Assembly (NCBI GenBank): GCA_016722655.1
Contig: JADKIR010000004.1
Coordinates: 1,054,001 to 1,118,000, forward strand
From: Cytophagaceae bacterium
GTDB lineage: Bacteria; Bacteroidota; Bacteroidia; Cytophagales; Spirosomataceae
Length of the DNA stretch: 64,000 bases
Reading direction: 5' to 3'
The notes below the pieces were generated by a model. The model had not been told where the DNA came from. It saw only the letters and a list, made by a program, of their open reading frames with translations, and made no database searches. Of this stretch, positions 28,292-37,450 are shown one piece after another. Numbering within the stretch: position 1 is the first letter of the stretch; the number at the start of each line of letters is the position of its first letter. The translations under genes and the position numbers were made by a program.

Positions 28292-29509
28292 TTACTCAAG
28301 AACGGGGGCGGGTACAATTCGGAAATTATCCCAATACACTTCCATTTCCTGTTTTGTGCCGCCATGTAAATAAATCCGGGTTTCAATCCACTCTTTCAAA
28401 TGGGCATCTTCCAAGGTTTTTACGTTGGTGCCTTTGTTGGCTCCGGCATCATCTTCAGAATAAATGAAATCAGAAAGCGGAATTGTGACGGTTTGCCATC
28501 CGGAGGTTTTAAAAGCAGTGCCCGAGAAATTTCCACCGCCAAACGGGAAATTGTAATTCATGGTGCCTTTCGGGCTTTTGTACCAAATTCTAATCGGATT
28601 TGAATCCCAGGCTTTGGGTACGTTTACTTCAAATTTCACCAAAATTTTCTTTGCATCTCCCCCTTTTACTCCATAATCGGCCAAAGGTTTGTTGTCGGCA
28701 ATATGGAAGTTTTCGTCCCAAGCCCAATCACCGTATAAACCCTTTACTACGGCATAATTACCTGAAAGCGGTGCAGGGGAAGGACCCGAAGATACTTTCA
28801 TAGAAGTCCATCCTTGCTTTGCAGGGTCATTGGTAAATATCAGACCTCTGGCATCTTTGTATCTTTCAGCAACCACTTTTGTACTCGCACCATTGGTAAT
28901 GGTAACTTCTGTATTTTCAACTGCACCATTTGGAACTACTACATGAACCTCTTCAGCTGTCACTTTAGTTGGCTTGGCTTCGATGGTTCCAAAAAGTACT
29001 TTCGTATTTTGAACTGTAAAGCCATAGAGGTCGAGATTCTTGGTTTTAATTACCATATTCTGTCCAATAGGCGTAAATCCTTCTGTCTGGCCACCATATC
29101 CATAAGCCAGAAGTGGAGCCATGTAAACAGTAAACCCAAACTCGGCATTTCCTGCGGGAGTAGTGAGAATGATTTTATTATTGATGGTTTTTGGAACGGT
29201 TTTAGGCACTTTAAAAGTGATTTCAGTGGGTGTAATATAAACCTCCTTTAAATCAACTTCCACGTCATTGATCATTATTTTGCTTACACCGCATAGATTG
29301 CTTCCCTGCAAAACCACCCATTCGTCAAGCTTGGCACCGGGAATGGTGATTGTTCTGGCAGTAGGGGTTGTTGCAGAAGTCACAGCTGGCAAGCCATCGC
29401 AAACTGCCACCTTTTCAACCTCAATTTTTTGGCAGGCACCAAATAGTATTGCCATTGAGGTAAAAACCGTCAAAGATTTTAAAACGCTATAATTAAAAAT
29501 TCTTTTCAT
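28292..29509 (-). CDS. Surface glycan-binding lipoprotein (SGBP-like, IPT/TIG domains)
   Basis: 405 residues. Lipobox LFGAC (Cys26). Residues about 40-215 form two or three IPT/TIG-like beta domains (ARTITIPGAKLDEWVVLQGSNLCGVSKIMIND and later repeats). The C-terminal half (about 225-400) is a jelly-roll ending in EVYWDNFRIVP, typical of the glycan-binding domain of SusE-position proteins in glucomannan and xyloglucan loci (PF18329-like). It should sit on the outer face of the outer membrane and hand polysaccharide to SusCD. It is the third gene of the operon, 18 bases after SusD, which is the standard position. Mannan as ligand is inferred from the enzymes downstream. Confidence 0.88.
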   Translation of the reverse strand: MKRIFNYSVLKSLTVFTSMAILFGACQKIEVEKVAVCDGLPAVTSATTPTARTITIPGAKLDEWVVLQGSNLCGVSKIMINDVEVDLKEVYITPTEITFKVPKTVPKTINNKIILTTPAGNAEFGFTVYMAPLLAYGYGGQTEGFTPIGQNMVIKTKNLDLYGFTVQNTKVLFGTIEAKPTKVTAEEVHVVVPNGAVENTEVTITNGASTKVVAERYKDARGLIFTNDPAKQGWTSMKVSSGPSPAPLSGNYAVVKGLYGDWAWDENFHIADNKPLADYGVKGGDAKKILVKFEVNVPKAWDSNPIRIWYKSPKGTMNYNFPFGGGNFSGTAFKTSGWQTVTIPLSDFIYSEDDAGANKGTNVKTLEDAHLKEWIETRIYLHGGTKQEMEVYWDNFRIVPAPVLE

Positions 29510-29527
29510 CTTTATAAATATTTTGAA

Positions 29528-31177
29528 TTACCAACCCGGATTCTGAGGACCAAAGTTTTTGTTAGTATTTAATTCCTGTACTGGAACCGGGAACAACAGG
29601 TTTCTTTCTTCCCTACGTTTAACTACGTTATTTTCATCAACATCAATTGCATTCATTACCGGAATATAAATTCCCCAACGAACCAAATCCCAACGACGGT
29701 TCATTTCCAATGCTAGTTCACGTGCTCTTTCCTCAAGAACAAATGACCTGAAACCTTGCTGGTCTAAACCTGAAATAGTACTTGCTTTGCTTCTGGTTCT
29801 AATACTGTTCAGAGCGGCATAGGCTGCGGGCGTTGGGCTTCCATTAACTTCATTGTCGGCTTCAGCAAACATCAATACTACATCTGCGTATCTTAACAAT
29901 GGAAAATGGAAGTCTCCTCTTTCCAGTTTAATATTGGTAACAGCCGCAAACTTGGTTAATCCGGCATAATAAAACTCCTGATTGCCCCAATTGACCTCTC
30001 CACCTGTGTAGCTGTAAAGCGGATCTTTTGCAGTTACTTTGGCAGCATGTTTTGGCGGATAATAATGGGTAGCACCCCATTGTTTCCAGGTATGCATTAC
30101 ACCTTTCACTACCCTATCGTCTTTATCATCTTCAAAAAGATCATACCAGTGATTGCGTTGACCGGCCCAACGTCCATTGGCGATTTCACCGGCGTCATTC
30201 TGGAAACCCAGCATCCAGGTATGAATACCCAAACCTAAAGCGTTGCTACCGTTAATGGCCTGAAGCATCCAGATGTGCTCTCCACGGTTACGATTGGCTA
30301 TACTCCAAACTTCACTGTAAGTAGGAAATAGACTAAACTCACCACTATCCATCACTTCTTTGGCTTTGTCCCGGGCCAATTTGAAATACTCAGCCGAATT
30401 AAAACCTTCATAACCTTTAACCACTGACTTGGTATAGGTAGTTTTTTCAGGTGACGACAAACTAGGTTTACCCCCTGAAACGGTAATTTTTGCACCTGAA
30501 AGTGATGAAGACGCAATAGTCAGATATACTTTGGCCAATAAGGAACTAGCCCCGGCTTTACTTATTCTTCCGGTTTTGAAATTCGGGTCTTTGTTAGTCA
30601 AAAGGTTACTTTCAGCTTCTTTTAGTAATTTTATTATTTCTGCATATACCTTGCTGATTTCCTGACGTGGCTGCTGTGCTTCAGCTCCGGCCCCTAGAGA
30701 TTTGTCCATCATTGGAATGGCTCCAAACATTCTGACAAGCCAGAAATATGAATAAGCTTTCAAAAACTGAAACTGCCCTTTGTAATCATTCCTGATTTTA
30801 GCAACAAAGGTCATTTTGTCCATGGTTTCTATTCCAACGTTGGCCCTGTGTACAATTTTATAATATCCACCCCAGGTACCTTCAAACATCCAGGTGTCAC
30901 GGTTATAGTTTCCGGAACCCAATGATCCAAATGCCCAGCTTGGTCCTGTAGAATAGTCATCATCGAAATTACCCATTCTAGGCCACACATCATACCGATA
31001 GAGGCTTTCATTTAGTGTTGTATATGCCCCGGTAAGCAATAAATCGGCACCGGTTGGGCTGTCTTCGAGGCTGCTTGGAGAAAGGAAGTCATAGACCTCT
31101 TCCTGAAGGGCGTCTTCGCAGGAAGTACTCAGAAGCAGTCCGGATGCAAATATTAAACTGAAAAATATTTTTCTCAT
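29528..31177 (-). CDS. SusD/RagB-family glycan-binding lipoprotein
   Basis: 549 residues, normal for the family. The signal peptide ends LLLSTSC (lipobox Cys20), followed by EDALQEEVYDFLSPSSLED. The TPR-type helical core shows FLKAYSYFWLVRMFGAIPM, LLKEAESNL, GRISKAGASSLLAKVYLTIA and LNSIRTRSKAS. The C-terminus is the typical ELALEMNRRWDLVRWG, then FPVPVQELNTNKNFGPQNPGW. It forms the lid of the SusC channel and captures glycan at the cell surface. It lies 22 bases downstream of the SusC gene and is clearly co-transcribed. Confidence 0.96.
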   Translation of the reverse strand: MRKIFFSLIFASGLLLSTSCEDALQEEVYDFLSPSSLEDSPTGADLLLTGAYTTLNESLYRYDVWPRMGNFDDDYSTGPSWAFGSLGSGNYNRDTWMFEGTWGGYYKIVHRANVGIETMDKMTFVAKIRNDYKGQFQFLKAYSYFWLVRMFGAIPMMDKSLGAGAEAQQPRQEISKVYAEIIKLLKEAESNLLTNKDPNFKTGRISKAGASSLLAKVYLTIASSSLSGAKITVSGGKPSLSSPEKTTYTKSVVKGYEGFNSAEYFKLARDKAKEVMDSGEFSLFPTYSEVWSIANRNRGEHIWMLQAINGSNALGLGIHTWMLGFQNDAGEIANGRWAGQRNHWYDLFEDDKDDRVVKGVMHTWKQWGATHYYPPKHAAKVTAKDPLYSYTGGEVNWGNQEFYYAGLTKFAAVTNIKLERGDFHFPLLRYADVVLMFAEADNEVNGSPTPAAYAALNSIRTRSKASTISGLDQQGFRSFVLEERARELALEMNRRWDLVRWGIYIPVMNAIDVDENNVVKRREERNLLFPVPVQELNTNKNFGPQNPGW

Positions 31178-31199
31178 TTTCTTAAATTTTTACAAAAGA

Positions 31200-34100
31200 T
31201 TAAAGACTAAGTTTGAAACCTATTGAATAGGTACGGGCATTGGGATATGAGTTGAAATCTACCCCATTACGACCACCATTACCACCCAAACCATTTACAT
31301 CAGGATCATACCAGCTGTAGTTGGTTAAAGTCCAGAGATTGGAGGCATTTACATAAACATTGATATTGTCAAGCCCTTTAATTGGATTATTAAACGTATA
31401 TCCAATATTTACGTTTTTGAGTCTTGCGTAGCTTCCGTCTTCAATATCCCGGTCAGAAATCCGTCTGTCTCTTCTTTGAGTTTCCCATGCTTTAGGATAT
31501 TTAGCCGCCGAAGGGTTTTCAGGAGTCCACCTATAGGTATAAGCATCAGCCAAACCATTTCTGATATCGCCTATGTGCAGGTCAAATAAGTTGGCGTTCA
31601 GGATGTCATTTCCATATACTCCCTGAATAAATACACTTGCGTTCCAGTTGCCGTATTTGAAAGTATTGTTGATACCATAAATGAATCTCGGATTGGTGTT
31701 TCCAATAATCGTTCTGTCACCTTCATTGATTACAGTATTATTGTCATCCAGATTTTTGTATTTGATTTCGCCAATAAGCTCCCTTTGTGAAGCTTCGGTA
31801 AGTGATGCTTTCGAAGGATCGGCTTTAACTTCAGCCAGATTGTCATAAAAACCATCTGTTACATATCCGTAAATCACACCAATCGGCTGTCCGTCTCTTC
31901 TCAGGAACACCTCTCTTACGTTGTAATAAAGGTTAGCTGCATATTGGTCGCTTCCAAGCCCACCAATTCGGTTTTGATTATGGCTGATATTTCCAGAAAT
32001 CTCCCACTGATGTTTTGAAGTAGGTTGAAATACTTTATAACTCAAACTCGCCTCTATACCTTTATTGGTTACGAAAGCTGAGTTAATAGTTTTTTCATTA
32101 AATCCCGAGCTTGGAGGTGTTTGTTCGAAAGTCAACAAATCCACTGTTTTTTTAGAATAAACATCCAATGTAAAATTGAGTCGGTTATTCAAAATGGTCA
32201 TATCGATACCTGCATTGGCCTGATTGGTAGTTTCCCAAAGCAAATTAGGGTTACCGGGTCTGTAACCTTCAACCAAACCAGGTACCTGACTGCCATTGAG
32301 TACACCATTAAGGGGTTCCAGTCTATCAAGTGTAGTATATGAGCCTATCGATTGGTTACCGGTTTGTCCCCAACCTATTCTTAGTTTCAGTTCATCAAAG
32401 AAATTTAATTTTTGAATAAATTGCTCGTCAGATAATCTCCATGCCAAAGCTCCGGAGAAAAAGTCACCAAATTTATGGTTAGCTGCAAAAGCAGTGGTTC
32501 CATCACGTCGATAGGAAGCAGTGGCCAGGTATTTTCCTTTGTAACCATAATTGGCTCTGGCCAAAAACGACATTAATCCTCCTGAAGATTTTCCGTTTTC
32601 GATGATATAAGTTGACTGGTCACCTCTTTTGAAGTTATAATCAGCGGTTAGGTCATCAGGAAAATTTGAAGCTCCCAGATTTAAATAGGTTGAATTCCAC
32701 TTTTCACGGGTAAAACCAGTTACGGCACCGACAGAATGATCACCGAAATTCTGGTTATAATTTAATAAAGACTCCAAAGTGATGGCAGACCATTCATTGT
32801 TGTTTTTACCTGCCAAACCATTTTTAGGAGAACGGCCTTCACTCAAAAATCTTCCATAATAAATACCTCTTTCCCCTGAACTGTAGTTATATCCAAAATT
32901 CTGACGGAACTTCAGGTTCTCAGTAATCTTAACTTCCAGATAATTTGAAGAGAAAATATTGGTTTGATTGAGTTGGTTCTTCATGTTTCTTGTATAGAAA
33001 TATGGATTGGCCATCAACCATGAAAGCTGGTCGTTTTGTTGTGTATTTTGTGAAGGGTCAAAAACCGGCAATGTGGGTAAATAAACTAAAGCCGTTCTGA
33101 GAATACCCTGCAATCCTGCACCTGAGCCATTTCCGGAACTGGTGGGAACCGAATTGTTCTCAGATTTTGAAATACTGTTATTGGTACCTACGGTAAGGAA
33201 ATTTTTGAATGTACGATAAACATTAGACCTTACTGTATATCTTTTATAATTGGAGTTTACAATTACCCCATCCTGATTTAGGTAGTTTCCTGATACTGAA
33301 TAACCTCCATCTTTTGAAAATCCATTAAGGCTCAATGAATAATCCTGAGAAGGTGCGGTTTGAAATATCTGATTTTGCCAATCTGTACCTGTAAAATTGG
33401 TTACAGCTATATTGTTGTATAACGTGTTGGTAAATCCTTTTTGGAAATCTTCAGGACTTGGATTGTAAAATGGGGTAATTTTTTCTATCTGAAGTCTGGT
33501 CACAGGATCAACCCACGTGGTATCGGCGTCCATCATTCCCGGATAAGGAAGCTCCTGATAAGTCCTTCCTTCATAAGCTAACGCATTTTTTACGGCTTCA
33601 TTTCTATATGAAGCATATTGGTAAGCATTCATCATAGGAATAGTCTTCGATACCTGCGACATACTAAAATTGGAAACAAACTCTATATTATGCTTCCCTT
33701 CGTTGTTCCCTTTTTTGGTTGTGACCAATACCACTCCGTTGGCTCCTCTGGAACCATAAATAGCTGTTGCTGAGGCATCTTTTAGTACTTCAACAGATTC
33801 AATATCCTGTGGGTTAAGAAATGAAAGAGGGTTTAAGTTCTGTTGGGTTTCGTCTGTTCCACCTCCTGCCACACTGTTACTGGCTCCTCCTCCGCTGGTA
33901 AATGGTATTCCATCGATTACGTACAAAGGTTGTGTATTACTTGAAAAGGAGTTGGCACCCCTAACTTGTATATTTACACCACCTCCAGGTGCACCGTCAT
34001 TTTTTTGAACCATCACGCCGGCCATTCGCCCTTGCAAACCCTGAGAGATATTATTTGGAATAGCCTGCAACATTTCTTTGGTATTCACTGAGGCTACGGA

Positions 34101-34457
34101 GCCGGTAATGTCGCGTTTTTTTACCTGACCATATCCTACAGCCACCACTTCATCGAGCATTTTGTCATCATACGACAACTTTACATCAACTACCGATTGG
34201 TTACCAACTGCAATTTCTTTGGTAATCATTCCTACAAAACTAAAAACCATAGTTTGGTTTCCCGTCGGAACGTTCAACGAATACTGCCCCTGATTGTTGG
34301 TAGTAGTTCCCTTACTTGTTCCTTTCACGATCACACTTACTCCTGGTAAAAAATCTCCTCCGTCGTCTGTAACTGTACCGGTGATGAGTCTGCCCTGAGC
34401 ATAAGCATTCACTTGTACAACTACAAGGAAGAGAATCGAGATAAAGATTCTTAACAT
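31200..34457 (-). CDS. SusC/RagA-family TonB-linked outer-membrane transporter
   Basis: 1085 residues. Signal peptide (about 1-20), carboxypeptidase-like domain (about 22-100: RLITGTVTDDGGDFLPGVSVIVKGT), then the SusC signature DEVVAVGYGQVKKRDITGSVASV. The plug has GVNIQVRGANSFSSNTQPLYVIDGIP and IESVEVLKDASATAIYGSRGANGVVLVTTKKG. A large barrel with an aromatic C-terminus (YSIGFKLSL) follows. It imports oligosaccharides into the periplasm with TonB energy. It is first in the mannan operon; the 289-base gap upstream, shared with the divergent AraC-type gene, must hold the promoter and operator. I could not find a clear TAnnTTTG element for this gene there. Confidence 0.97.
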   Translation of the reverse strand: MLRIFISILFLVVVQVNAYAQGRLITGTVTDDGGDFLPGVSVIVKGTSKGTTTNNQGQYSLNVPTGNQTMVFSFVGMITKEIAVGNQSVVDVKLSYDDKMLDEVVAVGYGQVKKRDITGSVASVNTKEMLQAIPNNISQGLQGRMAGVMVQKNDGAPGGGVNIQVRGANSFSSNTQPLYVIDGIPFTSGGGASNSVAGGGTDETQQNLNPLSFLNPQDIESVEVLKDASATAIYGSRGANGVVLVTTKKGNNEGKHNIEFVSNFSMSQVSKTIPMMNAYQYASYRNEAVKNALAYEGRTYQELPYPGMMDADTTWVDPVTRLQIEKITPFYNPSPEDFQKGFTNTLYNNIAVTNFTGTDWQNQIFQTAPSQDYSLSLNGFSKDGGYSVSGNYLNQDGVIVNSNYKRYTVRSNVYRTFKNFLTVGTNNSISKSENNSVPTSSGNGSGAGLQGILRTALVYLPTLPVFDPSQNTQQNDQLSWLMANPYFYTRNMKNQLNQTNIFSSNYLEVKITENLKFRQNFGYNYSSGERGIYYGRFLSEGRSPKNGLAGKNNNEWSAITLESLLNYNQNFGDHSVGAVTGFTREKWNSTYLNLGASNFPDDLTADYNFKRGDQSTYIIENGKSSGGLMSFLARANYGYKGKYLATASYRRDGTTAFAANHKFGDFFSGALAWRLSDEQFIQKLNFFDELKLRIGWGQTGNQSIGSYTTLDRLEPLNGVLNGSQVPGLVEGYRPGNPNLLWETTNQANAGIDMTILNNRLNFTLDVYSKKTVDLLTFEQTPPSSGFNEKTINSAFVTNKGIEASLSYKVFQPTSKHQWEISGNISHNQNRIGGLGSDQYAANLYYNVREVFLRRDGQPIGVIYGYVTDGFYDNLAEVKADPSKASLTEASQRELIGEIKYKNLDDNNTVINEGDRTIIGNTNPRFIYGINNTFKYGNWNASVFIQGVYGNDILNANLFDLHIGDIRNGLADAYTYRWTPENPSAAKYPKAWETQRRDRRISDRDIEDGSYARLKNVNIGYTFNNPIKGLDNINVYVNASNLWTLTNYSWYDPDVNGLGGNGGRNGVDFNSYPNARTYSIGFKLSL

Positions 34458-34746
34458 AATTAAACAAAGTTTAAATTGTACTTTTTACAAGCACAAATTA
34501 AGCTGATACAGACACAATTAGAATTGAACTATTTTATCACATTATTCACTTTTTTTTACAAAATCATTACTTTTGATGAAATTTTTTCAATAATATTTTT
34601 AAAAAATTTTAAGAACATTGGTTTAAACATATCATTATTAGTGCTTTAAACTAAAATTAAATGCTTTGTAGCCACCAGACGATAATTAAAAAACATTCTT
34701 GCACTATTTAAACAATTTGTAACACAAAAATTACATATTTAAAAAA

Positions 34747-35631
34747 ATGAGTGATATAACCAGAGAAATAACTCCCCTGACGCCTTTTGACTGTTTTACT
34801 ATTTTTAAAAGGGAAAAAACCGAATTTGACTTTCCCTTACATTTTCATGAGGAATTCGAACTGAATTTTATTCTCAACGGAAAAGGTGTTAAAAGAACAA
34901 TTGGCGATCACTCTGAAGAAATCGGCTGTATAGAACTTGTGCTTATCGGGTCAAATTTGCCGCATTTCTGGCAAACCAATAATTTTGAACCCAAAGACCA
35001 AAATGATAAAATAACCGAGGTTACGATTCAATTTCATAAAGATTTACTGGAAGAAAAATTCCTTCAACGAAATCAACTATTTTTTATAAATAATTTATTC
35101 CAAAAAGCTTCAAAAGGGATATTGTTTTCGGAAGAAACTGCCAATAACCTTAAAGAAAAGATAATTAACTTGCCCAATAAAACTGGTTTTCACTCAGTTT
35201 TGGATTTCTTTTCAATTTTACATGAACTATCTACCGCACCTAGTATGAGGCTGCTTTCAAGTGCAACTTTTGTCGAAAACCCTATCAATTATCATAGCCG
35301 AAGGCTGGAGAAAACTTTTGATTATATCAGGAAAAACTTCCATAAAGAGATTACTTTGGATGAAATTTCTAAACTGAACGGCATGACGCCGGTGTCTTTT
35401 AGCAGGTTTATCAAAAAAAGAACAGGAAAAACATTTATCGACAGTCTGAACGACATCAGAATGGGGTATGCGACCCGACTTTTGATCGATTCTACTGAAT
35501 CTATTTCAGAGATTGCCTATAAATGCGGTTATAACAATATATCCTATTTTAACAGATTATTTAAGTCTAAAAAGAAACTTACACCCAAAGAATTCCGGGA
35601 TAATTATTCAGGATCAAGAACTTTCGTGTAA
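34747..35631 (+). CDS. AraC-family transcriptional regulator, probable activator of the mannan locus
   Basis: 294 residues. The N-terminal third is a cupin-like sensor (FDFPLHFHEEFELNFILNGKGVKRTIGDH, about 25-75). The C-terminal part has two helix-turn-helix motifs (about 190-288: ITLDEISKLNGMTPVSFSRFIKKRTGKTF and ISEIAYKCGYNNISYFNRLFKSKKKLTPKEFR). It is transcribed away from the SusC operon, the usual layout for a local regulator. The ligand would be an intracellular sugar such as a mannose-containing disaccharide; that is inference. Hybrid two-component or ECF-sigma regulators are more usual for SusCD loci, and neither is present in this window. Confidence 0.92.
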   Translation: MSDITREITPLTPFDCFTIFKREKTEFDFPLHFHEEFELNFILNGKGVKRTIGDHSEEIGCIELVLIGSNLPHFWQTNNFEPKDQNDKITEVTIQFHKDLLEEKFLQRNQLFFINNLFQKASKGILFSEETANNLKEKIINLPNKTGFHSVLDFFSILHELSTAPSMRLLSSATFVENPINYHSRRLEKTFDYIRKNFHKEITLDEISKLNGMTPVSFSRFIKKRTGKTFIDSLNDIRMGYATRLLIDSTESISEIAYKCGYNNISYFNRLFKSKKKLTPKEFRDNYSGSRTFV

Positions 35632-35641
35632 AAGTCAAAAA

Positions 35642-35675
35642 AAAAGTCCGGATTTCGTATAAACCCGGACTTTTG
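35642..35675. terminator. Bidirectional terminator between AraC-type and TonB-like genes
   Basis: The 10-base stem halves AAAAGTCCGG and CCGGACTTTT (35665-35674) are flanked by A-rich sequence on the left and T on the right. This fits termination of the convergent genes on both strands. Confidence 0.8.
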
Positions 35676-35690
35676 AATTAAACAGCATTT

Positions 35691-36512
35691 TTAATCCAGT
35701 TTAAACCAAATAGGCATTGTGTAGTAAACCCTCACATTTTGCCCGTTTTGTTTTCCAGGATTCCATCTTGGCATACTTTTGATTACTCGTACCGCTTCTT
35801 CATCACAGCCAAATCCGACACCTTTCATGATTTCAATCTGACCAATAGAACCATCTTTTTCTACCACAAATTTCACAAAAACTTTGCCCTCCACATTTGC
35901 CCTGGATGCCTGTGGTGGATAGTTCAGGTTTTTACTTAAAAATTTGTACATGGCATTTATACCTCCTACGAAAGAAGGGTCAATTTCGGCTTTCTCAAAG
36001 GTTTTATCCGGCTCTGCAGGTTTGGGAGGTTCAGCTGTGCCTGTTCCAGAATTGCTTGAAGGTTGAGTCAGCATGCCTAAGCCATCTGTGGGAGGAATAC
36101 CTGCTACATCTACTGTCCCAATCAGGTAATCGTCCAGATTGGTCATATCAGGAAGGGGTGCGTCCTGAGTACGGGTGTTGTCAGCTACAGCGACCGGCGG
36201 AAGTACTGCTTTTTGCTGAAACTGAGGCACTTTTGCTGATTTTTTTGATGACGGAATTATTTCGGGTTTTTTCTGAAAATAATCTGTAACATCTATAATC
36301 ACTCCTGTATTTTCAAGAGGCAAACCCATCGCCGGTCCCTGAATTTTGAGATAATAATATAAAAAAGCAAATAACAAAAGCACCACAGATGTGCCATAAA
36401 AAAAGGCTTTGAAGAGATGCTCTTCGTAGTGAGTTCTTAAATAATAAGCACCGTATTCTTTGTTGCGATTTTCAAATACGATGTCGTCCAGTGTGATTTT
36501 CTCGGTTTTCAT
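35691..36512 (-). CDS. TonB-family energy transducer
   Basis: 273 residues from the ATG at 36512 (MKTEKITLDDIVFENRNKEYGAYYLR, the standard beginning of Bacteroidota TonB proteins). The frame extends 15 codons further upstream without family sequence. One transmembrane helix (about 35-53) is followed by a proline-rich periplasmic spacer. The TonB C-terminal domain (about the last 90 residues) has YPPQASRANVEGKVFVKFVVEKDGSI and then MPRWNPGKQNGQNV. It couples proton motive force, via ExbB/ExbD, to TonB-dependent receptors. No exbBD genes are adjacent. Its location near the SusC gene is suggestive, but it has its own opposite orientation relative to the regulator. Confidence 0.93.
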   Translation of the reverse strand: MKTEKITLDDIVFENRNKEYGAYYLRTHYEEHLFKAFFYGTSVVLLLFAFLYYYLKIQGPAMGLPLENTGVIIDVTDYFQKKPEIIPSSKKSAKVPQFQQKAVLPPVAVADNTRTQDAPLPDMTNLDDYLIGTVDVAGIPPTDGLGMLTQPSSNSGTGTAEPPKPAEPDKTFEKAEIDPSFVGGINAMYKFLSKNLNYPPQASRANVEGKVFVKFVVEKDGSIGQIEIMKGVGFGCDEEAVRVIKSMPRWNPGKQNGQNVRVYYTMPIWFKLD

Positions 36513-36815
36513 TTTGATTAATTGGTTTGGTTTGGATAATAAATTTCCATGCGACAATATGTCACTTCATTCAAAAGAGCCTGAAAGGGTAAATCAGTAA
36601 TCGTAGAGCAGTGCCAGTAACAAAAGCCGGTTTTTTGTTTTTCCCTGAGTTATATTTTTATAAAACTAAATTAATAGTTATAATAATACAAAACAAGCAT
36701 TTTGTGATATTATTTTTATTTATTAATAATGGCTTTTATTTTAAAAATTATTAATAAATGGATTACTTGAAGAAAAATATTAAAAAATGAAACCATAAAT
36801 AAACAAACATTCATT

Positions 36816-36823
36816 TATATTTG
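36816..36823 (+). promoter_or_regulatory. -7 element of the TetR-MFS unit
   Basis: TATATTTG is an exact TAnnTTTG match only 8 bases before the ATG at 36832, implying a nearly leaderless mRNA. Its last G is the first base of an in-frame GTG at 36823, so that codon is unlikely to be the start. The flanking AACAAACATTCATTT is the kind of sequence bound by TetR proteins but is not a clear palindrome. Confidence 0.45.
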
Positions 36824-36831
36824 TGTCTATT

Positions 36832-37422
36832 ATGAGATTGAGAGACGAAAATAAGCAGGCACTTGTAAAAGAAAAGGCAATCGAAATGTTCGTAAATGAA
36901 GGTTTTGATGGATTTAGTATGCAAAAACTTGCCAAAGCGGCAGGAGTATCACCTGCTACACTATATATCTATTATAAAGACAAGGAAGATCTGATCATTC
37001 AGCTGGGAATCGAAACCGGAAAGGAAATGCTGGATTTTACGATGCGAAATTTTGACCCGGAAATGAATTTTGCAGTAGGGATGCGAATTCAATGGGAAAA
37101 CCGGGCTGCTTTTCATCTCAAAAATGATTTGAAGACAGATTTTTATGAAATGATAAAAATGAGTCCTTTCAGAGACAAAGTTTCAGAAAAACTCAAAAAT
37201 GACTTCAGAGAAATTATGAGCCGGTTTATCTCTAATGCAATAAAAAATGGTGAGACAAAATCGCTGCCAATAGAAGTTTACTGGTCAGTGGCGTTTGCTC
37301 CACTATATAATTTGCTTCGTTTTCATGCCGACGGACAAAGTATTGGCGGACGGCCGTTTGAATGGAAAGATGAATATATGTATCAAGCCCTGGATTTGGT
37401 TTTGAAAGCTTTAAAGCCTTAA
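36832..37422 (+). CDS. TetR/AcrR-family transcriptional regulator
   Basis: 196 residues from the ATG at 36832. The N-terminal DNA-binding domain (about 8-55) shows VKEKAIEMFVNEGFDGFSMQKLAKAAGVSPATLYIYYKDKEDLI, the TetR helix-turn-helix. The remainder is a helical ligand domain without recognisable specificity. A GTG three codons upstream is possible but overlaps the promoter element. The gene lies 28 bases before an MFS transporter gene in the same direction. It most likely represses that transporter and itself, with the effector being an exported compound. Confidence 0.9.
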   Translation: MRLRDENKQALVKEKAIEMFVNEGFDGFSMQKLAKAAGVSPATLYIYYKDKEDLIIQLGIETGKEMLDFTMRNFDPEMNFAVGMRIQWENRAAFHLKNDLKTDFYEMIKMSPFRDKVSEKLKNDFREIMSRFISNAIKNGETKSLPIEVYWSVAFAPLYNLLRFHADGQSIGGRPFEWKDEYMYQALDLVLKALKP

Positions 37423-37450
37423 AATATTTGGAATCGCTAATTTTTTAAAA

